Part shown: positions 1 through 4,810 of the stretch, one piece after another
Layout of the letters: every line of letters begins with the position of its first letter
How positions within the stretch are numbered: the stretch's first letter is position 1
Assembly: GCA_017617145.1 (NCBI GenBank)
Contig: JAFZWX010000222.1
Coordinates: forward strand, 1 to 5,831
Origin: Treponema sp.
GTDB taxonomy: Bacteria > Spirochaetota > Spirochaetia > Treponematales > Treponemataceae
Reading direction: 5' to 3'
DNA: 5,831 bases
Made by a program: the position numbers and the translations under genes
Notes under the pieces: generated by a model
Told to the model about the DNA's origin: nothing
Databases searched by the model: none
The model's input: the letters and a program-made list of their open reading frames with translations, nothing else

Positions 1-43
1 AGTAATATGATACTACAAAATGGTACTAAAAGCAAATTCTTTT

Positions 44-72
44 TGTTATTTAATGCGACATCATTTTATAAT
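44..72 (+). promoter_or_regulatory. Predicted sigma-70 promoter of the acetyltransferase-transporter operon
   Basis: A perfect -10 hexamer TATAAT lies at 67-72, with TTGTTA (4 of 6 to consensus) at 44-49 and a 17-nt spacer. Transcription would start near 79 and leave a leader of about 38 nt with a Shine-Dalgarno region at 99-110. A second, overlapping candidate uses TTTATA at 65-70 and TACAAT at 88-93, also 17 nt apart and with an upstream TG at 85-86 (extended -10). It would give a very short leader. The first is preferred on hexamer match. This is pattern matching only. Confidence 0.55.
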
Positions 73-92
73 TCCCAACAATTATGCTACAA

Positions 93-112
93 TATTCCAA
101 GGAACAGGAATA
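93..112 (+). promoter_or_regulatory. Short inverted repeat enclosing the Shine-Dalgarno of the acetyltransferase gene
   Basis: TATTCC at 93-98 is the reverse complement of GGAATA at 107-112, with an 8-nt loop. The two purine-rich ribosome-binding candidates AAGGAA (99-104) and CAGGAA (105-110) lie in the loop and right arm, so folding would partly hide them. The stem is short and AT-rich. It could be a weak translational switch, a small operator or chance. Confidence 0.25.
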
Positions 113-116
113 AGAA

Positions 117-620
117 ATGATATTTGTAAAGAAAGCAAACCTGGAAGATGTTGAAAAGGAATGGGCTTTTGTGCGCGACATGCCCGAAGATGAAAATGGG
201 CTTACAAATGCCTGGCATGGAATTTCGCGGGAAGATTTTGAAACAAAGGCTTTGCCGGACATGCTGCGTTTTGAACGTGGTGAAAATCTGCCTGACTGGA
301 TGGTGCCCGAAACCTTTTTGTTTTTGTGGGAAGACGACACAATTATTGGACAGTTCAGAATCCGCCATTATTTGAATGATGCACTCCGCGAAGGGGCCGG
401 ACACATAGGGCAGTTTATTGCAAAAGAATATCGTGGCAAAGGCTATGGTACAAAAGGGCTGGCGCTCACACTGGAAGTTGCACGTACTATTATTCCTGAA
501 GAAGAAATTTATCTTCGTGTAAACCGCGATAATCCGGCTTCGCTAAAGGTCATGCAGAAAAACGACGGGCAAATTGTAAAAGAAGATGAGGAGCATTATT
601 TTGTCCGGATTAAAAAATAA
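117..620 (+). CDS. GNAT-family N-acetyltransferase
   Basis: Predicted 167-residue cytoplasmic acetyltransferase that would move an acetyl group from acetyl-CoA to an amine; the substrate cannot be read from sequence. The GNAT fold shows best in the second half: a strand and turn at 96-104 (HIGQFIAKE) lead into the pyrophosphate-binding loop R106-G107-K108-G109-Y110-G111, followed by a long helix, and then N139-P140-A141-S142, the usual motif B region. It resembles the group of predicted acetyltransferases in COG3981, from memory. The length is normal for a single-domain GNAT. The ATG start has a ribosome-binding region at 99-110 and a promoter upstream. Its last codons overlap the start of the transporter gene and contain that gene's Shine-Dalgarno, so the two are probably translationally coupled. 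Substrate specificity is unknown. Confidence 0.88.
   Translation: MIFVKKANLEDVEKEWAFVRDMPEDENGLTNAWHGISREDFETKALPDMLRFERGENLPDWMVPETFLFLWEDDTIIGQFRIRHYLNDALREGAGHIGQFIAKEYRGKGYGTKGLALTLEVARTIIPEEEIYLRVNRDNPASLKVMQKNDGQIVKEDEEHYFVRIKK
588..593 (+). promoter_or_regulatory. Strong Shine-Dalgarno (GAGGAG) inside the acetyltransferase gene
   Basis: GAGGAG at 588-593 sits 7 nt before a TTG codon at 601 that is in frame with the transporter. An ATG exists at 586 but has only a weak AAAGAAG stretch directly against it. The good site therefore favours initiation at TTG 601. In the acetyltransferase frame these bases belong to the Asp-Glu-Glu-His codons near its C-terminus. Confidence 0.5.
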
Positions 621-1497
621 AAAATCAAACCTTGGGCCAATCCTCATTATTATTGCAGCCTGCTTTTGGGGCAGTATGGGCATTTTTGTTCGCCACCTTG
701 AAGCTTACGGATTTACCGCAATTCAGATTGTTTCGATTCGCCTTACACTGGCTGCTTTGATTTTTTCGATTCTTCAGATTTTTATTGACTGCGCGGGATT
801 TAAAATTGCACTTCGAGACATCCCGATTTTTCTGGGTCTGGGACTTGGAAGCATTCTGTTTTTTACAATCTGCTATTTTTCTGCAATTACTATTATGCCG
901 CTTTCTACGGCTGCAATTCTTTTGTACACCTCGCCTATCTGGATTATGCTCATGGCCGCCCTTTTCTTTCATGAAAAACTCAACGCCAAAAAACTGATTG
1001 CGTTGGCTCTTGCTTTTGCAGGCTGTGTTCTTGTTTCAGGAATTTCTGGAGATGGTATTACTGTGGTAGGCCTTCTGCTTGGTTTAGGCTCTGGCTTAGG
1101 ATATGGCCTTTACAGCATCTTAGGAACTGTCGCACTCCGCCGTTACTCTCCTTATACTGTTACAACCTGGACTTTTATTTTTGCCGCCTGTGGTTCGTGG
1201 TGTGTATGCCGCCCTGCCGATATGATTTTGAAATTTGCCGGAGCCGAAAAACTTCCGATGCTTTTGGGATTTTGTGTTCTGACAGCTTTAATAACTGCGG
1301 TAATTCCTTTTTTGACTTATACGCTTGGTCTTAAAACAGTTGAAGCCAGTAAAGCCGGAATTATTGCAACACTGGAACCTGTGGTTGCAACCATTATTGG
1401 AATTGTATGCTTTGGCGAAGGGCTTACCATTCTGTCAACCGCAGGCATTCTTCTTGTGCTGGCTGCGGTTGTTGTTTTGAATGTTAGAAAAGAATGA
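601..1497 (+). CDS. EamA/DMT-superfamily transporter (10 TM)
   Basis: Integral inner-membrane protein of the drug/metabolite transporter superfamily, probably exporting a small metabolite or amino acid; substrate unknown. It has about 298 residues from TTG 601, or 303 from the alternative ATG at 586. Two tandem EamA repeats of five helices each are visible. In ATG numbering, repeat one ends with SPIWIMLMAALFFHEKL (116-132) and a helix to about 152; repeat two ends with LEPVVATIIGIVCFGEGL (263-280) and a last helix to about 299. The paired SP/EP-x-helix-E motifs are the family hallmark. The N-terminus is short and lysine-rich, without a signal peptide. The TTG start is chosen because GAGGAG lies 7 nt upstream. 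The gene overlaps the acetyltransferase by 20 nt (35 nt with the ATG), so the two form an operon. The stop codon lies at the foot of a GC-rich hairpin. Confidence 0.9.
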   Translation: MSGLKNKKSNLGPILIIIAACFWGSMGIFVRHLEAYGFTAIQIVSIRLTLAALIFSILQIFIDCAGFKIALRDIPIFLGLGLGSILFFTICYFSAITIMPLSTAAILLYTSPIWIMLMAALFFHEKLNAKKLIALALAFAGCVLVSGISGDGITVVGLLLGLGSGLGYGLYSILGTVALRRYSPYTVTTWTFIFAACGSWCVCRPADMILKFAGAEKLPMLLGFCVLTALITAVIPFLTYTLGLKTVEASKAGIIATLEPVVATIIGIVCFGEGLTILSTAGILLVLAAVVVLNVRKE

Positions 1498-1515
1498 GGG
1501 GAAAGCCTTCCCCTC
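1496..1515 (+). terminator. Hairpin at the stop codon of the transporter gene, no U-tract
   Basis: GAGGGGAA (1496-1503) is perfectly complementary to TTCCCCTC (1508-1515) with a 4-nt loop AGCC, and the left arm begins inside the TGA stop. The stem is strong, but GGCCGCAC follows rather than a run of T. It is thus not a canonical intrinsic terminator. It may stabilise the 3' end, mark a pause site, or be the first element of the inverted-repeat cluster that follows. Confidence 0.4.
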
Positions 1516-1572
1516 GGCCGCACTTCGTTGCGCCCTACCCTTTCTAGCGGGCTCAAATGCCGCCCGCAACGC
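1516..1572. repeat. GC-rich cluster of overlapping inverted repeats, REP-like
   Basis: This stretch is far richer in G+C than its surroundings and is full of self-complementarity. GGCCGCA (1516-1522) pairs with TGCGCCC (1529-1535) with one mismatch around a CTTCGT loop. GCGGGC (1547-1552) pairs with GCCCGC (1562-1567). CGTTGCG (1526-1532) is an exact reverse complement of CGCAACG (1565-1571). Some of these pairings are mutually exclusive. Composition and structure suggest a dispersed extragenic palindromic element, but only one copy lies in this window, so that label is an inference. No open frame here looks like a gene. Confidence 0.4.
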
Positions 1573-1584
1573 CTGCTTTAGGAA

Positions 1585-1622
1585 TTCCCACAAAAAGTGC
1601 AAAAATACATTTTCTATGGGAA
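1585..1622. repeat. Palindrome unit 1 (degenerate left arm)
   Basis: The left arm reads TTCCCACAAAAAGTG, against TTCCCATAG in the other units; the right arm is intact. The outer six pairs hold, two of the next three are broken, and AAAGTG pairs again with CATTTT, counting one G-U pair. At stem position 15 this unit has G-C where unit 2 has C-G, the only compensatory change I can find. This is the edge unit and the most decayed. Confidence 0.7.
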
Positions 1623-1668
1623 AAAATTCTGCCCGAGTAGGGAATCCAGCCTACCAGTTTGCAGAAAA

Positions 1669-1706
1669 TTCCCATAGGAAATCTAAAAACAGATTTTCTA
1701 TGGGAA
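1669..1706. repeat. Palindrome unit 2 (most perfect hairpin)
   Basis: All 16 positions of each arm can pair as RNA, with a single G-U at G1678, around a 6-nt loop AAAAAC. The inner four pairs (ATCT with AGAT) are unique to this unit. On the minus strand the hairpin is followed by TTTT (1668-1665). Confidence 0.8.
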
Positions 1707-1752
1707 AAATTACTACCCACACAAACGATACCGGCTACCTTTTTACAAAAAG

Positions 1753-1790
1753 TTCCCATAGAAACACCAAAATCACATTTTCTATGGGAA
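1753..1790. repeat. Palindrome unit 3
   Basis: Twelve perfect outer pairs, TTCCCATAGAAA (1753-1764) with TTTCTATGGGAA (1779-1790), enclose an unpaired 14-nt centre. On the minus strand the stem is followed by C and five T (1751-1747). Those five T belong to a small second palindrome, CTTTTTACAAAAAG (1739-1752). Confidence 0.8.
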
Positions 1791-1836
1791 AATCTTTCCC
1801 TCTGGTGCACAATCCAGCTTGGTATTCTAGAAAAAC

Positions 1837-1874
1837 TTCCCATAGAAATCAAAAAATCTTTTATTCTATGGGAA
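1837..1874. repeat. Palindrome unit 4, next to the YjbR promoter
   Basis: Eleven perfect outer pairs, TTCCCATAGAA (1837-1847) with TTCTATGGGAA (1864-1874), enclose a 16-nt A/T-rich centre. The right arm ends 19 nt before the -10 hexamer of the downstream gene, so it covers the place where a -35 element would lie. On the minus strand the stem is followed by G and five T (1835-1831). Confidence 0.8.
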
Positions 1875-1890
1875 AAACGCATTAAATTTG

Positions 1891-1899
1891 TGCTATAAT
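1891..1899 (+). promoter_or_regulatory. Extended -10 promoter giving a probable leaderless mRNA
   Basis: TGC plus TATAAT (1894-1899) forms a perfect extended -10. There is no recognisable -35: with a 17-nt spacer it would be GGAAAA at 1871-1876, at the end of palindrome unit 4. The expected start point, about 7 nt after the hexamer, falls at about 1905-1907, on the ATG of the YjbR gene at 1905. No Shine-Dalgarno sequence exists between hexamer and ATG. Confidence 0.65.
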
Positions 1900-1904
1900 A
1901 AACC

Positions 1905-2564
1905 ATGGACTACAGTTACATTTTCCGTTCGGGAAAAATCAAAAAGGATTTTCTAATATCGTCAGGCTTTTCAACAACTGATGACGATACTTACACAAAC
2001 TGCACTACAGTTTCCAACGGTGCCTTCAACGCAAACATTTCTCTTTCAATTTCCGAGCAGACACTCACCGTCCATCTTTTTGATTCTGCGACCAGCGAAA
2101 GATATGCCCTTTTTGACATGCCCAATGCAAACGGTGCTTTTATAGCTTCCTTGCGAGAAGAAGTCCAGCAACTTATAGATGAAATCCGCGCAAAATGCTT
2201 TGAAACAAATGATTTGAAAGATGATTACATCGCCTGGATAAAAACTCAATTTGGAGCCACACCAGATTACCCATGGCCAGACGACGCCCCTTTCTCTTTT
2301 GTATTCCGCTGCCCCAACACAAAATGGTTTGCCCTTGTGATGAAAATTAAATACCGCCAGCTTGGACTCACCTCCGACGAAGCTATCTGGGTTGTAAACT
2401 TGAAAGCCAGTCAGGACTCCATCCCTGCTCTCATCGACCACAAATCAATCTTCCCCGCCTGGCACATGAACAAAAAGCACTGGATCACAATCCTTCTCAC
2501 TGCTGCCACTGATTTTGAAAAACTGTGCGAGCTTACAAAAAAGAGTTACGAACTTGTGAGTTAA
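1905..2564 (+). CDS. YjbR/MmcQ-family protein, long form
   Basis: A 219-residue soluble protein with no signal peptide or membrane segment. The C-terminal half (about 105-217) matches the MmcQ/YjbR family, with a CyaY-like, possibly DNA-binding fold: ATPDYPW (118-124), FRCPNTKWFALVM (134-146), FPAWHMNKKHWITILL (183-198) and a final helix. The biochemical role of the family is not established. Many members have only about 120 residues. This one has an extra N-terminal domain of about 100 residues, which I recall from Firmicute and spirochaete homologues, so it is not an obvious fusion artefact. The ATG at 1905 is fixed: an in-frame TAA lies at 1899-1901 and no other start codon follows for many residues. 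It has no Shine-Dalgarno, and the promoter is so close that translation is probably leaderless. It ends one base from the convergent MATE gene. Confidence 0.85.
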   Translation: MDYSYIFRSGKIKKDFLISSGFSTTDDDTYTNCTTVSNGAFNANISLSISEQTLTVHLFDSATSERYALFDMPNANGAFIASLREEVQQLIDEIRAKCFETNDLKDDYIAWIKTQFGATPDYPWPDDAPFSFVFRCPNTKWFALVMKIKYRQLGLTSDEAIWVVNLKASQDSIPALIDHKSIFPAWHMNKKHWITILLTAATDFEKLCELTKKSYELVS

Positions 2565-2565
2565 A

Positions 2566-3891
2566 TCACGTTACCTCATGCAGCCACTTTCCACTCAGTA
2601 TTCTGATGGCGCCAACAATTGCTTTTACAATTGATTCACTTGAAAGGAATAAAAATATCATTGGGGCTGGAAGATGAAGTACAAAGGCTGCGACATAGCC
2701 TAATGGAATTGCGACACACCATAAAACAATCAGTTCGCCGGCCGCAGAAAAAACTGTATCTCCGCCAGCCCTGCATACACCAACAATCCAGTCCATACAG
2801 AAAGAATTAAAAGGATACAGTAAAATCAGAATCATCAGAATCTGAGTTGCCATCTTAATTATTTCTGGCTCAACATTAAAAAGGAATGGCAGCAATTTAG
2901 AAAGCGGTAGTAAGAAGATTCCGACGACCGCTCCAATCAAAGGCATAAACCACATTGAACGCAAGGCATAGGCGCGGGCTTCGTCAAGTTTCTTTTCGCC
3001 AATTCGTTTTCCAATCAGAACACCCATTCCGTTTCCAAAGCCCATACAGAATACCCAGGTGAGCTGGCTGATTGTTCCGGTAATACTGAAGGCTGTAAAA
3101 GCATCCGTTCCTGCATGAGCGTAAATTCCGTTGTACACAGATGTTCCAAGTCCCCAGAAAGTTTCATTGATGATTACCGGAAAAGCAATCTTTATAAATT
3201 TGAAAATAAAAGTCCAGTTAAAATCAGTCAATTCACGAAACTTACCACTGATTTCATAACTGTGCGAATAAGACCAGCTTACAAGAATTATAAGTTCAAC
3301 AAAGCGGGCAAAAACTGTTGCAATTGCAGCACCCTTCACTCCCAGATGAGCAATAAAAATCAAAACATAATTTGCACCTGCATTTGTGAACAAAGAAACA
3401 GATGTACAAACAAGTGGAAGCTTTACACGCTCTGTGCTTCTTAAGGCCAGCGTAATAGAAAAACTGATTGCCGTAGGTATGTAAGAAAGACACGCCAGCC
3501 TGAGATAATCACCACCAACTTTTACAACCTCAGGATCCGGAGAATAAATTCCAATCAGTTTATACGGAATAAAGATTCCAAGAATAGTAAAAACAATAGC
3601 AACAAATGCTGCAATTAAAGTCATTAAACCTAAAGACTTTCTGATTCCGCGAAGATCTTTTTTTCCCCAGAACTGAGCTATAAAAACTCCGCCACCAGAA
3701 GTGATTCCAAAAAGAATCATATTGAGAATAAAAAAGATTTGATTGCCAAGTCCTACTGCTGCAATTTCTACACTTCCTAGCCGCCCGATCATTACTGTGT
3801 CGAGCATGTTTACAAAGTTCTGCAAAAGAGCCTGAAGAGAAATTGGAATTGCAATTGCTACAAGCGACGAGTAAAAACCTTTAAGTTTCAT
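2566..3891 (-). CDS. MATE-family multidrug/cation efflux transporter
   Basis: A 441-residue inner-membrane protein, the normal length for a 12-helix MATE transporter (COG0534, NorM-like), expected to export organic cations or drugs in exchange for Na+ or H+. In the N-lobe, LDTVMIGRLGSVEIAAVGLG (30-49) is the family's first-helix motif, with the Asp at 31, followed by QFWGKKD (73-79). The two halves are pseudo-symmetric; the second has FGNGMGVLIGKRIGEKKLDEA (285-305) and CRAGGDTVF (373-381). The substrate cannot be predicted. The ATG at 3891-3889 lies inside the last codons of the upstream dehydrogenase gene (11-nt overlap), with only a weak AAAGAAC ribosome site, so translational coupling is likely. 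It is the last gene of the operon and ends one base from the YjbR gene. Confidence 0.93.
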   Translation of the reverse strand: MKLKGFYSSLVAIAIPISLQALLQNFVNMLDTVMIGRLGSVEIAAVGLGNQIFFILNMILFGITSGGGVFIAQFWGKKDLRGIRKSLGLMTLIAAFVAIVFTILGIFIPYKLIGIYSPDPEVVKVGGDYLRLACLSYIPTAISFSITLALRSTERVKLPLVCTSVSLFTNAGANYVLIFIAHLGVKGAAIATVFARFVELIILVSWSYSHSYEISGKFRELTDFNWTFIFKFIKIAFPVIINETFWGLGTSVYNGIYAHAGTDAFTAFSITGTISQLTWVFCMGFGNGMGVLIGKRIGEKKLDEARAYALRSMWFMPLIGAVVGIFLLPLSKLLPFLFNVEPEIIKMATQILMILILLYPFNSFCMDWIVGVCRAGGDTVFSAAGELIVLWCVAIPLGYVAAFVLHLPAPMIFLFLSSESIVKAIVGAIRILSGKWLHEVT

Positions 3892-4804
3892 ATAGTTCTT
3901 TTACAAACTCATCATAATGCTCATCAAAGGTTGCGCGTATTGGGGAGCGGGCCATTATAACCTGGTCGGCGCCGTAGTATAGGGCTGTCTGGATGTCGCG
4001 GCGGGTGCGGATTCCTCCGTCTATCCAAAGCTGGTCACAGTATTTTTTTAGTTTAGGTCCTTCGGCGGCTAAAAAGTCTGCAGTACTGCCTTTGCGGGTT
4101 TCTACACGGCCACCGTGATTTGAAATATAAACTACATCGGGATGAACTTCTTTTACAAGTTCTATGTCTTCATCTGTGAAAACGCCTTTAATAACAAAAG
4201 GCACTCCGGCACGCTTACGGAATTCTTCCAGCTGGGCGGCAGTTTTACGTTCAAGGTTTACGAGGTTCCTCATTGTAAGGATGTTGTAAGAATCAATATC
4301 AATTCCAATGTAGCGGGCGTGTGAGCCAATCCATTCTATGCGTTCAAAAAGGCGCTCCTGAGGATATGGTTTAATAAAGAAGGCGGCATCAAGGGGCGAA
4401 CCACCGGCTCCAGTTCCAACATCAACTCCCGCATCCGTTTCTATCTTTTCAACCGCAGCAATTCCAAACTTGAGTTTTTCATCAGGGCAGCCGTCGCCAA
4501 TACAAAGACCAAAACCTGCATCATACGCATTTTTCAAATATGGATAATAAAAGTCACCTTCGTTGGCAAAACCTATGTTTTCTACGGCGCCTGTAACAGG
4601 ACCACAGCGGAGCTTTGAAGGAAGAACTTCAACAGCATCAAGCGCTTCGGAGCTTACTGTACCGGCAAGAGCCTTCCAGTCTGCACAGTTAGCCTGAAAA
4701 TTTACTCCGCCCATAACGCCACCAAGACCCGGCAGCATATCGGGACAACCGTAGCCGTTACATCTGAGACAGCGATGACATTTCAATTCACCTGCATAGC
4801 TCAT
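3881..4804 (-). CDS. FMN-dependent alpha-hydroxy-acid dehydrogenase-like protein with Cys cluster
   Basis: A 307-residue cytoplasmic flavoprotein of the TIM-barrel alpha-hydroxy-acid oxidase/dehydrogenase family (COG1304), likely to oxidise a 2-hydroxy acid such as lactate with FMN. Visible active-site elements are K206 (FVIKGVF), S228-N229-H230-G231-G232-R233 with the catalytic His and substrate Arg, D262-G263-G264-I265-R266, and the ARSP phosphate-loop region at 285-288. The N-terminus carries C9-x2-C12-x2-C15-x4-C20 followed by PGLGG, an arrangement I recall from anaerobe members annotated as 'alpha-hydroxy-acid oxidizing protein'; it may bind metal or an Fe-S cluster. It is shorter than classical lactate dehydrogenases (roughly 350-390 residues). 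The ATG lies 6 nt after the phosphofructokinase stop, with AAGG (4812-4809) and GGAG (4819-4816) upstream. Electron acceptor and substrate are unknown. Confidence 0.85.
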   Translation of the reverse strand: MSYAGELKCHRCLRCNGYGCPDMLPGLGGVMGGVNFQANCADWKALAGTVSSEALDAVEVLPSKLRCGPVTGAVENIGFANEGDFYYPYLKNAYDAGFGLCIGDGCPDEKLKFGIAAVEKIETDAGVDVGTGAGGSPLDAAFFIKPYPQERLFERIEWIGSHARYIGIDIDSYNILTMRNLVNLERKTAAQLEEFRKRAGVPFVIKGVFTDEDIELVKEVHPDVVYISNHGGRVETRKGSTADFLAAEGPKLKKYCDQLWIDGGIRTRRDIQTALYYGADQVIMARSPIRATFDEHYDEFVKELYET

Positions 4805-4810
4805 TTTACC

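Larger units (their letters stand above)
1585..1874. repeat. Array of four 38-nt palindromes at exact 84-nt intervals
   Basis: The palindromes start at 1585, 1669, 1753 and 1837 and each is 38 nt long; the three spacers (1623-1668, 1707-1752, 1791-1836) are all 46 nt. The consensus is TTCCCATAGAAA, a variable 14-nt centre, then TTTCTATGGGAA. The right-arm 11-mer TTCTATGGGAA is identical in all four units, and the left arm is intact in units 2-4 apart from one base. Hand-counted spacer identities are about 27/46 (1 vs 2), 24/46 (1 vs 3) and 21/46 (2 vs 3), with no indel, so the array arose by tandem duplication and then diverged by substitution. Together with 1498-1584 it fills the gene-free gap before the YjbR gene. 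The function is unknown. Confidence 0.9.

Noticed and set aside
625..972. Minus-strand ORF opposite the transporter gene
   Set aside because: Lysine/asparagine-rich product, as expected from reading hydrophobic-helix codons in antisense; no start signals.
1585..1874. CRISPR array
   Set aside because: The period (38 + 46 nt) is in range, but the repeats are not identical: their centres differ and unit 1 is decayed. The spacers are related to one another rather than unique, and no cas gene is in the window.
1585..1874. Integron attC sites or gene cassettes
   Set aside because: The palindromes lack the R' and R'' core motifs (GTTRRRY type), the spacers carry no cassette genes, and no integrase is present.
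1481..1885. Plus-strand hypothetical protein of 134 residues
   Set aside because: It starts inside the transporter gene in another frame without a ribosome site, runs through the GC-rich palindromes and the array, and shows no codon-position bias.
1659..1898. Second plus-strand frame through the array (79 residues)
   Set aside because: No ribosome site, and its content is only another reading of the repeat.
1553..1906. Minus-strand hypothetical protein of 117 residues
   Set aside because: Same array read backwards. Its ATG overlaps the YjbR ATG in CCATGG, and no promoter or ribosome site is evident. Kept only as an alternative in the findings.
2551..2572. Bidirectional terminator between the convergent genes
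   Set aside because: Only GTGA (2556-2559) with TCAC (2566-2569) and an AAC/GTT extension across a two-base bulge can pair; the stem is short and no T-run follows.
3115..3444. Plus-strand ORF of 109 residues inside the MATE gene
   Set aside because: It lies antisense to a well-supported membrane protein gene and its translation has no recognisable domain.
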